Part shown: one piece after another, positions 1 to 8,483 of the stretch | Numbering within the stretch: the first letter of the stretch is position 1 | How the letters are laid out: every line of letters starts with the position of its first letter | NCBI RefSeq assembly: GCF_001605725.1 | Contig: NZ_CP011530.1 | Location: forward strand, 5,022,001-5,086,000 | DNA from: Mycobacteroides immunogenum | GTDB taxonomy: Bacteria > Actinomycetota > Actinomycetes > Mycobacteriales > Mycobacteriaceae | Length of the DNA stretch: 64,000 bases | Direction: 5' to 3' | The notes under the pieces: generated by a model | Told to the model about the DNA's origin: nothing | Seen by the model: only the letters and a program-made list of their open reading frames with translations | Databases searched by the model: none | Translations under genes and position numbers: made by a program

Positions 1-246
1 GACCAGACTGAGCCCGAAGTTGAACATCAAGAAGCCCGACAGCACGTCGAACTTGCGGTTCTTGACCACCTTCGCCAGCACCTGAAGGCCGGAAACCACA
101 GTGGCAGCGATCAATGCGTGGATCTCGGGTTGCCCAAACGCACGCAATAGGTAGTACGTGCCCAGCGATGGTCCGGCACTGATGAGCGCGTGCCGGAGCA
201 CGACGCGCGCTGACGCCTTCTGATTCTCTGCGGTCTGCTCGGGCAC
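1..246 (-). CDS. Membrane protein, N-terminal part only (cut by window edge)
   Basis: The minus strand reads open from a GTG at 246 to the window edge, giving 82 residues without a stop. After a polar N-terminus, two hydrophobic stretches (about residues 20-36 and 44-58) alternate with the basic loop VVKNRKFDVLSG, and a third begins at about residue 70. The pattern resembles VC0807-type small integral membrane proteins of actinobacteria, but the family call is from memory of the pattern only. The C-terminus lies outside the window, so length and function cannot be judged. Confidence 0.6.
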   Translation of the reverse strand, partial: MPEQTAENQKASARVVLRHALISAGPSLGTYYLLRAFGQPEIHALIAATVVSGLQVLAKVVKNRKFDVLSGFLMFNFGLSLV

Positions 247-313
247 GCGGCGAGGTTACCCGGCGAAACTGGGAATCACGGGCTGGCGCGCAGTGCCGAC
301 GGCGCATCACCCA

Positions 314-1201
314 CTATGCCGGTAGTCCCCGAAATGATTCGATGATCAGGCCGCGCAACCACTTATGCGCCCCGTCATCGTCGTTACGGGGATGCCAGGC
401 CACGCCGACCGTGACGGCGGGTAACTCGAGCGGGATGTCGAATGTCCGGATGCCCAAGCCCGCGGTGTCCACCGAACCGGCGACAGTCAGCGCGATCAAA
501 TCGGACGAGCGCGCCAGCAGCATGGCGCTGGTATGGCTGGGCACCACCACCGGGACTCGGCGGCGCAGACCCAGCCGGGCAAGCGCCTCATCGATCGGCC
601 CACGCAGCTTGCCGCGCCGCGAAACACTGATGTGCCCGTATGCGGCGAATGTCCTGGCGAGGATTGGTCCGTCGAACAGCGGATGGTCTGCCGCGGCCAC
701 ACCCACCATCGGCAACGTGGCGACCGGGGTGTGGCGTGTTTCGGGATCGAGGTGATCCAGCGAACCGATTTCGAGGTCGATATCTCCCCGTCGCAGCGCC
801 CCGGTGTCGTCCCGCGCCTCCGGCGCGAAGACGATGTTGACACCCGGAGCCTCACGCCGCAGTCGCTGCAGAAGCGGCACCGCAAGCGCCGTCAGGAAAA
901 GCTCGGCAGCCTGCACGGTAAAGGTCTGCTGCAGTTCTCCAGGAGCGAATTCCTCTCCAGGACGCAGGATTTGGTCGGCCTGACGCAAGAGCCCGCTGAG
1001 TTCATCACGGATCTGGACAGCGCGCGGAGTGGGCACCAGCCCTTGACCGGCGCGCACCAGTAGCGCGTCACCGGTGATACGCCGCAGTCTGCCCAAAGAG
1101 CGGCTCACGGCGGGCGGCGAGGTAGCCAATCGCTCGGCCGCCGCAGTAACACTGCTCTCTTGCAACAGCGCGTCCAGAACGCGCAGCAGATTCAAGTCCA
1201 T
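314..1201 (-). CDS. LysR-family transcriptional regulator
   Basis: A 295-residue protein. It has a classic LysR winged helix-turn-helix in the first 65 residues (MDLNLLRVLDALLQESSVTA, then AAERLATSPPAVSRSLGRLR), followed by a substrate-binding-type effector domain. Length is normal for the family. It is transcribed away from the beta-propeller gene at 1315, and the 113-bp gap between them carries a perfect inverted repeat (1229-1249). The usual LysR arrangement, an autoregulated gene controlling its divergent neighbour, is therefore the simplest reading. The effector is unknown. The regulator resembles NodD/NahR-type LysR proteins in its N-terminus (starts MDLNLL). Confidence 0.9.
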   Translation of the reverse strand: MDLNLLRVLDALLQESSVTAAAERLATSPPAVSRSLGRLRRITGDALLVRAGQGLVPTPRAVQIRDELSGLLRQADQILRPGEEFAPGELQQTFTVQAAELFLTALAVPLLQRLRREAPGVNIVFAPEARDDTGALRRGDIDLEIGSLDHLDPETRHTPVATLPMVGVAAADHPLFDGPILARTFAAYGHISVSRRGKLRGPIDEALARLGLRRRVPVVVPSHTSAMLLARSSDLIALTVAGSVDTAGLGIRTFDIPLELPAVTVGVAWHPRNDDDGAHKWLRGLIIESFRGLPA

Positions 1202-1228
1202 CGCAGCCGCACTCTTAACTTCGAAGGT

Positions 1229-1249
1229 AAGTATTGCTTATCAATACTT
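1229..1249. promoter_or_regulatory. Inverted repeat, probable LysR operator
   Basis: Perfect 8-bp arms AAGTATTG and CAATACTT separated by five bases (CTTAT). It lies 27 bp from the start of the LysR gene and 65 bp from the start of the divergent gene. Size and position fit a LysR recognition site; binding is inferred. Confidence 0.65.
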
Positions 1250-1314
1250 GCATTCCTTCGCAATCATGCAGCGTGCAGGCTGAAGGCACAAGTCCTACAG
1301 ACCCAGGAGGAACC

Positions 1315-2373
1315 ATGACTTCATCATCCGCACGGGAGGGTCGCGAGGGCGATGCGCTCGCCGTCGTCAGCCAGACCGGCCCCACTGTCGCATTTTTCGA
1401 CGCCGCCACCGACGAGATGCTCGGCGTGATCGATGTGCTGGCCGAGCCCCATGAGCTGTGCTTCGATCCCACACAGCGGCTGCTGTGGTGCACGAACACC
1501 TATCACACCGGCTACTACCACGCGAACGCCGGCAGACGCACCCAGCTGACGGTCATTGATCCCGATACCCGGCGCGTCGTCGACGTGGTCGACCTCGCCC
1601 CCGAACACGCCCCCCACGGCCTGGCCCTCGATTCCGAGCGGGGCCTGCTGTACGTCAGTGTCGAGGGATCCGAAGAACGCGATGGCGGTGTCGTCGTGAT
1701 CGATACCGCGACGCGAAAGTCGCTGGGACGCATCGATACCGGAGCGCCCGGACCACACTGGTTCGTCATCGATCCGTCCGGCAAGAGGGGCTACGCCACC
1801 AACAAGGAGGCGCCGTTCGTCTCGTTCGTGGATCTGGACTCCGGCACCTTCACCACCGTCGAGGTGCCCGGCAGCGAAGGGCTTGCCGTCTCCGCCGACG
1901 GGTCCGAACTGTATGTCGCCGCCCCCTACGGCTCATTCAAGGCCGGTGAGACCGACCCCTCGTTGCAGACCGGCATTCGGGTCATCGACACCCAGGCCGC
2001 CAAGGTGGTTGAGGTGCTGAATACCGAGAACGTGGTGTTCCCCGTGTGTTTGACCAGTACCGGCATCCTGCTCGCCGGCGAACTGCGGATGGCACCGGAT
2101 CCGTCGTCCACCCTCGGCCGGCACGAGCCCGGCGTGCTGCGGGCGTTCTCCACCGCCACCCGCGAACTCGTCGCCGCCGTTGAACTCAAGGGCAAGTTCC
2201 CGCTCACCATCACCGCATCACCCGATGGACGGCTGGGTTACGTCTCAGGAATCACCTCGTCAGAAGTTGACATCGTCGACCTCGACACCTGGACCGTGCT
2301 CAACACACTCAACATCGCCAAGCGGGGCGAAGCGGGAGCCCACGGGCTGGCCTACATTCCACGGGCCACGTAG
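1315..2373 (+). CDS. YncE-like beta-propeller protein
   Basis: A 352-residue protein starting at the ATG preceded by CCAGGAGGAACC; an upstream in-frame ATG (1234) lies inside the operator region and is unlikely. The sequence consists of repeated blades of the type VIDPDTRRVVDVVDLAPEHAPHG, VVIDTATRKSLGRIDTGAPG and SFVDLDSGTFTTVEVPG, which is the pattern of YncE / 40-residue YVTN beta-propellers (seven-bladed folds that bind ligands or act in redox or surface roles). No signal peptide or enzyme motif is visible, so it is probably cytosolic. Its likely controller is the divergent LysR protein. The role is unknown. Confidence 0.85.
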   Translation: MTSSSAREGREGDALAVVSQTGPTVAFFDAATDEMLGVIDVLAEPHELCFDPTQRLLWCTNTYHTGYYHANAGRRTQLTVIDPDTRRVVDVVDLAPEHAPHGLALDSERGLLYVSVEGSEERDGGVVVIDTATRKSLGRIDTGAPGPHWFVIDPSGKRGYATNKEAPFVSFVDLDSGTFTTVEVPGSEGLAVSADGSELYVAAPYGSFKAGETDPSLQTGIRVIDTQAAKVVEVLNTENVVFPVCLTSTGILLAGELRMAPDPSSTLGRHEPGVLRAFSTATRELVAAVELKGKFPLTITASPDGRLGYVSGITSSEVDIVDLDTWTVLNTLNIAKRGEAGAHGLAYIPRAT

Positions 2374-2402
2374 GGCCTGTTCGCCCTGGGCGTACCCGAA
2401 AC

Positions 2403-2429
2403 GGAACTTAAGCGCATCCCACTCAAGTT
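2403..2429 (+). promoter_or_regulatory. HAIR-like HspR site with possible SigE/SigH promoter
   Basis: CTTAAGC at 2407-2413, seven bases, then ACTCAAG at 2421-2427. This matches the HspR HAIR consensus CTTGAGT-N7-ACTCAAG at 5 of 7 and 7 of 7 positions. GGAAC at 2403-2407 and GTT at 2427-2429 have the composition of a SigE/SigH-type promoter and overlap the site. It is 54 bp upstream of the hsp20 start. In M. tuberculosis the related gene Rv0251c is controlled by HspR and stress sigma factors. Confidence 0.6.
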
Positions 2430-2482
2430 TGTAGAAGTGACGGCCGGCCCCAGAATCCGGCCCCGCAAGTGAGGAGAGAGCT

Positions 2483-2911
2483 ATGAGCAATCTGGTTTGG
2501 ACACGTCGCAGCCCGTTCGCCGAGTTCGACGCCCTGGTACGCCAGTCCTTCGGCCCGGCCGCCAACTGGCCGACCCCCGGATTCGTCCCGTCCGCCGAGG
2601 TGACCAAGGACGGCGACGACGCCCTGGTACGTATCGATCTACCGGGCGTCGACGTCGACAAGGACGTCACCGTCGAGGTGGAACGCGGCAAGTTGGTGGT
2701 GTCGGGCGAACGTCGTGACGAGCGCGCCGAGCAGACCGAGGGACGCACGCTACGAGAGGTCCGCTACGGCAAGTTCCGCCGCAGCTTCACCTTGCCCAGC
2801 CACGTGACAGGTGACGCGATTTCGGCGAGCTACGACGCAGGCATCCTGACCGTCAAGGTCGCCGGTGCCTACGCCAACGCCGAGGCGCAGAAGATCGAGA
2901 TCACCAAGTAA
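2483..2911 (+). CDS. Small heat-shock protein, Hsp20/alpha-crystallin family
   Basis: A 142-residue protein with ribosome-binding site GAGGAGAGAG just upstream. A short N-terminal arm (MSNLVWTRRSPFAEFDALVRQSFG) leads into an alpha-crystallin domain (about residues 38-135) containing the typical strands VRIDLPGVDVDKDVTVEVERGKL, VVSGERRDE and the A-x-Y-x-x-G-I-L-T-V signature (SASYDAGILTVKV). It acts as an ATP-independent holdase for unfolding proteins. It is the positional counterpart of M. tuberculosis Rv0251c (Acr2). A HAIR-like site upstream suggests heat control. Confidence 0.95.
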   Translation: MSNLVWTRRSPFAEFDALVRQSFGPAANWPTPGFVPSAEVTKDGDDALVRIDLPGVDVDKDVTVEVERGKLVVSGERRDERAEQTEGRTLREVRYGKFRRSFTLPSHVTGDAISASYDAGILTVKVAGAYANAEAQKIEITK

Positions 2912-2932
2912 GTAAGTAGGTGCACGACCGAC

Positions 2933-2964
2933 GAGAGGCCCGCGCTATCCGGCGCGGGCTTCTC
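2933..2964. terminator. Bidirectional terminator hairpin
   Basis: Thirteen-base arms GAGAGGCCCGCGC and GCGCGGGCTTCTC (one G-U pair) with loop TATCCG. It lies between convergent hsp20 and the desaturase and overlaps the last codons of the latter. Confidence 0.75.
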
Positions 2965-3913
2965 GCTTCTGGGCTTCGCGAGCCAGCATGCGGTCGCGCT
3001 GCTCCTCGAACTTGACCACCTGGCCCTTCAGATCTTCGACATACGCGGCCAGCTGGTCACGGCGAGCCTCGCCCTTCGCGCTGAAATCGTTCCGATCGAA
3101 TATCCGCCACTTGCGCAGATTCGGCGTCACCACCTCCTCGAGGTGCTGGCGCGGATCGTAGATGCCGTGCTTGGCCATCAACACCCCGTTGCGACGGAAA
3201 TTGGGCATGCCCTGCCCGGGCATCCGGAAGTTCTCGATCACCGCGCCGATCGCCTCGAGCGCCTGATCCGGCACAAGATCCAGGGCGGCACTGCACATGT
3301 TGCGATAGAAGATCATGTGCAAGTTCTCGTCGGCGGCGATGCGCTGCAGCATGCGGTCGGCGACGGGGTCGTCACAGACCTTGCCGGTATTGCGATGGCT
3401 CACCCGGGTCGCCAGTTCCTGCAGCGTGGTGTACGCCACCGACAACAAGAAATCGGTCTTGTGCACCGACTCTTCTTCGTCGGTCGCATCAAAGCCGGCG
3501 GTCATGTGCTCCATGCGGGCGCGTTCCAGCGCGACAGGATCGACACCGCGGGTGACCACGAGGTAATCGCGGATCACGATGCCGTGCCGGTTCTCTTCGG
3601 CGGTCCACCGGCCCACCCACGTGCCCCAGGCGCCGTCGAGCCCGAAGTACTTGGCGGCCTGCCGGTGATAGGACGGCAGGTTGTCCTCGGTGAGCAGATT
3701 CGTGATCATCGCCGCTCTGGCGACCTCACTCAGCTGCGACTGCTCCGGGTCCCAATCATCGCCGCCCATCTTCGCGAAATTGCGGCCCCGGTCCCAGGGA
3801 ACATAGTCATGCGGATGCCACTCCGTGGCCACCGCCAAATGCCGATTCAAGTTGGCTTCAGCAATGGGCTCCAGCTCGCTGAGCATCTCGATATCGGTCA
3901 GCTCTCTCGGCAT
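2945..3913 (-). CDS. desA1: Acyl-ACP desaturase (DesA1-like, di-iron)
   Basis: A 322-residue protein very close to mycobacterial DesA1 (shared blocks LNRHL, DPEQSQLSEVA, TEDNLPSYHR, WTAEENRHG, RDYLVVTR, RISHRNTGK-like, ADENLHMIFYR, KWRIF). The two glutamate/aspartate-x-x-His motifs (EENRHG and DENLHM) are the di-iron ligands of soluble acyl-ACP desaturases. These introduce a cis double bond into long acyl chains for membrane lipid and mycolate synthesis. The start is preceded by AAGGTGAA. It is monocistronic and convergent with hsp20. The gene name is by similarity; a DesA paralogue with a different chain-length preference is possible. Confidence 0.9.
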   Translation of the reverse strand: MPRELTDIEMLSELEPIAEANLNRHLAVATEWHPHDYVPWDRGRNFAKMGGDDWDPEQSQLSEVARAAMITNLLTEDNLPSYHRQAAKYFGLDGAWGTWVGRWTAEENRHGIVIRDYLVVTRGVDPVALERARMEHMTAGFDATDEEESVHKTDFLLSVAYTTLQELATRVSHRNTGKVCDDPVADRMLQRIAADENLHMIFYRNMCSAALDLVPDQALEAIGAVIENFRMPGQGMPNFRRNGVLMAKHGIYDPRQHLEEVVTPNLRKWRIFDRNDFSAKGEARRDQLAAYVEDLKGQVVKFEEQRDRMLAREAQKREARAG

Positions 3914-4265
3914 TTCACCTTGTCTTTCGCGTTGGAACCCCGAGCCCTCGGACAGGGTAACTTATCTGAGCAATCCTTCGAGGCGCACATTCGCCACATG
4001 CGCCAGCAGGCAACTTCCACCCCGACCCCACCGCCGGACGGGCCACCATGACTGTTTAGGCCCCCACAACTGGGCAACAGCCCGACACAGACCCGATATG
4101 CGAACCGGCTTCGCAGCACCCTAGCCGCATGAGAGCAACATCACTAATCCGGCCATGTCGCGACTGTCACACATTTGATCCGCTGGGCGGCCCATTCGGA
4201 CGCTCGGTACGTTGAGTGAGCGGTCGGTGATTACCCACGGACCACCATCACGAAAGGTGTAGGGA
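3914..4265. other. Intergenic region, divergent promoters
   Basis: This 352-bp gap separates the divergent desaturase and cutinase genes and must hold both promoters. I see no convincing gene, long palindrome or recognisable regulator site in it. The short open frames here lack ribosome-binding sites and codon bias. Confidence 0.6.
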
Positions 4266-5018
4266 GTGCGACGACCCCTGTGTTACGCGGCCTCCGCTGT
4301 CGCCGCATTCCTCGCGCTGCTCGGCGGCTACGGCATGCAATCTCCACCGTCCGCGCGCGCAGCGAGCTGCGCCGACATCGATCTGTCCTTCGCCCGCGGC
4401 ACCAACGAACCGGCGGGACTCGGCGACGTCGGCAAGTCGTTCACCGATGCGGTCCAGAAGCAGCTCAAGGGCGCCAAGGGCATGAGCATTTCCACGTACG
4501 GAGTGGACTATCCGGCAAGCATCGACTTCATCCAGGCCGGTAAGGGATCCGATGACCTGAGCAAGCACATCCAGAAGACGGCCGCCGACTGCCCGAAGAT
4601 GAAATTCGTCGTCGGCGGATACGCCCAAGGGGCGGCGGTGGTAGACGTGCTGCTGGGCAATACCCCGCCGGGCACCTACACATTTACCAACCCGCTACCC
4701 GCCGGGCTGGAGGACCGCATCGTCGCCATAGTGCTCTTCGGGGATCCCAAGAACATCCGTCCGCCGGGCGTGGAAGCCAACCTGGCAATTCGAGATGAAC
4801 TGCTACACAAAGTGGTTGATGTGTGTAACCCGGGCGACTTCTTCTGCGACCCGCAGGGTGGCGACATCATCTCCCACATCACATACGCCAAGGACAAGCT
4901 CACCGATGGCGCGGCCGATACCGTGGTGCAAAGGCTGGTCGCACTACTGGGACACCGCTGCGGGAGTGCGGACACCTCAGCAGCCGACAACACCGTCCCC
5001 TGCTCCCCCAGCACGTAA
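4266..5018 (+). CDS. Secreted cutinase-like protein with nucleophile serine replaced by alanine
   Basis: A 250-residue protein from a GTG start preceded by GGTGTAGGGA. Residues 1-33 form a Sec signal peptide (RRP..AASAVAAFLALLGG..ARAA). The mature part is a cutinase-like serine esterase fold (Culp family): conserved cysteines, the strand FVVGGYAQGAAVV at 114-126, and the Asp/His region VCNPGDFFCDPQGGDIISHITY (D191, H204). Family members carry G-Y-S-Q-G at the nucleophile; here codon 120 (4623-4625) is GCC, alanine. Asp and His of the triad remain. The protein is therefore probably not a hydrolase unless another residue substitutes. It may be a lipid- or ligand-binding secreted antigen-like protein. 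Confidence 0.85.
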   Translation: MRRPLCYAASAVAAFLALLGGYGMQSPPSARAASCADIDLSFARGTNEPAGLGDVGKSFTDAVQKQLKGAKGMSISTYGVDYPASIDFIQAGKGSDDLSKHIQKTAADCPKMKFVVGGYAQGAAVVDVLLGNTPPGTYTFTNPLPAGLEDRIVAIVLFGDPKNIRPPGVEANLAIRDELLHKVVDVCNPGDFFCDPQGGDIISHITYAKDKLTDGAADTVVQRLVALLGHRCGSADTSAADNTVPCSPST

Positions 5019-5132
5019 CCGGCAGTTTCACGAAACCCGGTAACTCCCGCCCGGAGATTTCACCGGTATCACATGCGCGAACGCCCAGGCGCAGGACAAT
5101 CGAACCACCCTAATTCCCCGTCACATCGGGGC

Positions 5133-5186
5133 TGTAGTCGTATGTGTACAGTGATGGCCGAAGCATGATGTAGACATTTGACTACA
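5133..5186. promoter_or_regulatory. Repeated TGTAGTC/GACTACA half-sites upstream of CYP102 gene
   Basis: TGTAGTC at 5133-5139, TGTAGAC at 5169-5175 and GACTACA at 5180-5186. The last two form an almost perfect inverted repeat over 18 bp (TGTAGACATTTGACTACA). It lies 26 bp before the CYP102-like start and is probably an operator. No regulator gene lies next to it. Confidence 0.5.
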
Positions 5187-5212
5187 CCGCCGGAAACGAA
5201 GGGTCGACACAC

Positions 5213-8200
5213 ATGAGCCGCGATGTTCGAGTGGTGAAACCAGGCGAATACACATCACCCGCGCTCCCTCCAGAAATCGACGGGATTCCCTGCGCCGACG
5301 GACGAACACTGCCATCCGGCCCGCTGCCTGGCCGACCGTACGCACTGCCCGCAGATCTGCTTGTCGAAGAGCTCGGACCACTCTTCTACGCGGACTTCGG
5401 GGTTTCACGGCGGCTCTACGCCTGTTCGCTAGATCTGGTCGAGGAGCTCTGCGACGAGACCCGATTCATCAAGGGCATCACCGACCGATTGGATCGGTTC
5501 CGTCCCCTTGCGGGCGACGGGTTGTTCACCGCCTACCCGGGCGAGCCGAATTGGCAAAAGGCCCACGATGTCCTGCTCCCCGGCTTCAGCTACAGCGGTC
5601 TGCGCAACTCTCACCCCGCCATGCTCGATATCAACCGCCAGCTCCTTGCCCGCTGGGACGCGAGCACCGACGGCCCGCTTGTGGATGTCGCCGAGGATCT
5701 GGCAAAACTGGCCATGGACACCGTCGGCCTGGCCGGGTTCGGGACACGGTTCGATTCCTATCAGCGAGAGGGGCTCGCGCCCGTCCCGCTGAGCTTTGCC
5801 CTTGCGCTGCAACAGATGCTGGCCCCGGGAGGCGGCGACCAGGATCTGTTCACGGCGGAACAGCAGAAACTACATACCTTCATCGACGCACTCATCGCTC
5901 AGCACGGCAACGATGCTGCCGAGCATGAAAATCTGCTGGGGCTCATGCTCGCACCCGGTTCTGGGACAGGACCGGCACTGGAACTGAGCAGCGTCCACTC
6001 GCAGGTCCTCACGTTCTTGATCGCCGGACAGGACACCACGTCCACGGTGATGCCCACCGCGCTCTACAGTCTGGTCAAAAACCCTGCCGTGCTTCACCGG
6101 GCGCAGGCAGAGGTGGACGCGCTGTTCGGGCCAGAGGACGAACACCCGCCCACGTTCGACGAGATCGGCAAGCTTCGCTACATCCGCCAAATCGTGGACG
6201 AGACATTGCGTCTCTCACCACCCGTCCGCGAATTCGACCGCATGGCCACGGAAGACACCGTGCTCGCGGGGCGTTATCCGGTGCGACAGGGCGAGGTTGT
6301 CACCGTCCTCACTACCTCGTTGCACCGGCAGCCGCAATGGGGTGACAACGTGGAAACGTTCGATCCCGACCGGTTCTCACCGGAAAGATCAGCGGGGCGG
6401 CCGGTAAACCTGTTCAAGCCCTTTGGCACCGGAGCCCGGTCCTGTATCGGACGGCAGTTCGCACTGCACGAGGCGACCATGGCGATCGCCACACTGGTAC
6501 ACCGATACCGCTTCATCGACTCCGAGCACTATCAATTGCGTACCCACAGCGATCTCCTTCGCAAACCCGTCGGCTTCCGAGTTGGCTTGGTGCGACGCAC
6601 TTCCCAGGACCGCCGACATGAGCCAGCCGCCGCTACCGCCGGACCGCACGAGACGCGACAACCGACGGCCACGGCCGCGCCAGGATCGGCACTGACCGTC
6701 TTCCATGGCTCAAATCTCGGTACCTGCCGGGCACTGGCACACCAACTGGCTGAGGAAGCCACCGATCTTGGATACCGGACGACCGTCGCCCCCCTGGATA
6801 ACGCGGTAGAAACCCTACCCACCGAGGGTGCGATGGTCGTGGTCGCCGCGTCCTACAACGGTCAACCGACCGACGACGCCCGACAGTTTCTCACCTGGCT
6901 CGATAGCGCAAAACCTCACCCGGACAGCGGATTGCGCTACGCGGTGCTCGGAGTCGGCGACCGGAACTGGGCCGAGACCTACCAAGCAATACCCAGGAGA
7001 ATCGACGAAGGTCTCGCCGCCTACGGGGCCATCCCGATCCTCCCCCGAGGTGAAGCAGACACCTCTGGCGATTTCGCGGGCACCGTCGAGGCATTTTCGC
7101 AAGCACTCTGGATTTCGTTGGGCGGTGTCACCGGTGCGGATGCCTCCACCGTCCCGCTCGAGGCGCCCCTCTACGAACTGCGCGCCATCGACGGGCCCGT
7201 GACGGCGGCAATCGATGCCCGGTTCGAGGTGGTGCCAATGACCGTCCTGGACAACCGCGAATTGGTCAGCGCCGACAATTCTCTGGGGCAGGCAAAGCGG
7301 CTGGTACGTATCGAACTGCCCGCCGACATCGATTACCGCACAGGCGATCATCTCACCGTCCTCGCGGACAACCAGCCCGAGTTAGTGGACAAGGCAGCGG
7401 AACTGCTCGGTCTCGTACTCGACCGGCGCATATCGGTCAATGCCCGGCGCAGCACCCGCCGGGCGATCGCCCTGGACCGTGAGGTGAGCGTGCGGGAACT
7501 ACTGACCCACTTCCTGGAGCTACGCAAACCGGCCACGAGATCTCAACTGCTTCGGCTGGCGGCGGCGAACCCTTGCCCACCGGAACGGGCCGCGCTGGAG
7601 GCGCTCGCCGATCATCCGGAAACTCGCTCGCTCGGTATCGCAGGGTGTCTGCTGGAGTTCCCCGCCACCAAGTTGTCACGGGCCGAACTGCTTGAACTGT
7701 TCGAACCGATGAGCCCACGGCACTATTCGATAGCTTCCTCAAACCGGCAAAGCCCGAGAGTCGTCGAGCTGGTCGTCAGCGTGCTCGACGCCCCAGCCAG
7801 GTCTGGATTCGGCGATTTCCAGGGGGTGGCCTCTAACTATCTGGCCAATGTCACACCGGGGCAACAGATCCGGGCCCGGGTTGACCAAGCCCGGCAGGCG
7901 TTCCGGGCAGGGGCCGATCCTTCCCGGAATGTCATCCTCGTCAGCGCCGGCACCGGAGTCGCGCCATTCCGTGGCTTTGTCGGTGACCGGATGGCCGCGC
8001 TGGACGCCGGTGAGCCGTTCGCGCCGGCTCTCTGTTTCTTCGGCATTCGACACCCCGAGGTGGACTACCTCTTCCGCGAGGAATTCGAGGCCGCGGAACG
8101 GTCCGGCGTGGTCCAGATGCGCCCGGCATTCTCCCGCGCATCCAAAAACGGCGTCAAGTACGTGCAAGACCGGATTGCCGCCGACGCGGACCACATCTGG

Positions 8201-8395
8201 GATCTGCTGGGCGATCCGGCCAAGCAGACACATGTATATGTCTGTGGAGATGGCGGCAAGATGGCCCCCGCTGTCCGAGATGCGTTCCTGCACATCTACC
8301 GGGAACACACCGGCGCCGACGAGCCCCAGGCCAGGGACTGGCTCATCGAACTCGTCGAAGCCGATCGCTATGTCGAGGATGTCTGGACAGAGTAG
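5213..8395 (+). CDS. Self-sufficient cytochrome P450-CPR fusion (CYP102-type)
   Basis: A 1060-residue, three-cofactor protein. Residues about 20-465 are a P450: I-helix AGQDTTS (271-277), ExxR ETLR (330-333) and heme loop FGTGARSCIG with ligand C411. Residues about 493-640 form an FMN flavodoxin domain (HGSNLGT P-loop, 498-504). The rest is a FAD/NADPH ferredoxin-reductase domain with RHYSIAS (FAD), SAGTGVAPFRGF (NADPH ribose side) and YVCGDGGKMAP near the C-terminus. Order and length match P450 BM3-type fatty-acid hydroxylases (CYP102A, about 1050-1120 residues), which hydroxylate or epoxidise long-chain fatty acids at subterminal positions with NADPH and no partner protein. It stands alone with its own probable operator. 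The substrate is inferred from the family. Confidence 0.93.
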   Translation: MSRDVRVVKPGEYTSPALPPEIDGIPCADGRTLPSGPLPGRPYALPADLLVEELGPLFYADFGVSRRLYACSLDLVEELCDETRFIKGITDRLDRFRPLAGDGLFTAYPGEPNWQKAHDVLLPGFSYSGLRNSHPAMLDINRQLLARWDASTDGPLVDVAEDLAKLAMDTVGLAGFGTRFDSYQREGLAPVPLSFALALQQMLAPGGGDQDLFTAEQQKLHTFIDALIAQHGNDAAEHENLLGLMLAPGSGTGPALELSSVHSQVLTFLIAGQDTTSTVMPTALYSLVKNPAVLHRAQAEVDALFGPEDEHPPTFDEIGKLRYIRQIVDETLRLSPPVREFDRMATEDTVLAGRYPVRQGEVVTVLTTSLHRQPQWGDNVETFDPDRFSPERSAGRPVNLFKPFGTGARSCIGRQFALHEATMAIATLVHRYRFIDSEHYQLRTHSDLLRKPVGFRVGLVRRTSQDRRHEPAAATAGPHETRQPTATAAPGSALTVFHGSNLGTCRALAHQLAEEATDLGYRTTVAPLDNAVETLPTEGAMVVVAASYNGQPTDDARQFLTWLDSAKPHPDSGLRYAVLGVGDRNWAETYQAIPRRIDEGLAAYGAIPILPRGEADTSGDFAGTVEAFSQALWISLGGVTGADASTVPLEAPLYELRAIDGPVTAAIDARFEVVPMTVLDNRELVSADNSLGQAKRLVRIELPADIDYRTGDHLTVLADNQPELVDKAAELLGLVLDRRISVNARRSTRRAIALDREVSVRELLTHFLELRKPATRSQLLRLAAANPCPPERAALEALADHPETRSLGIAGCLLEFPATKLSRAELLELFEPMSPRHYSIASSNRQSPRVVELVVSVLDAPARSGFGDFQGVASNYLANVTPGQQIRARVDQARQAFRAGADPSRNVILVSAGTGVAPFRGFVGDRMAALDAGEPFAPALCFFGIRHPEVDYLFREEFEAAERSGVVQMRPAFSRASKNGVKYVQDRIAADADHIWDLLGDPAKQTHVYVCGDGGKMAPAVRDAFLHIYREHTGADEPQARDWLIELVEADRYVEDVWTE

Positions 8396-8483
8396 GGCGT
8401 ACGCCGGTCTCCTAGCCCCGCCCCGCCCCGGCGTGCCCTCCTCGCCATTCCCACTAGCCGCGTTCAAGTGGGAGAGTAGCCCG

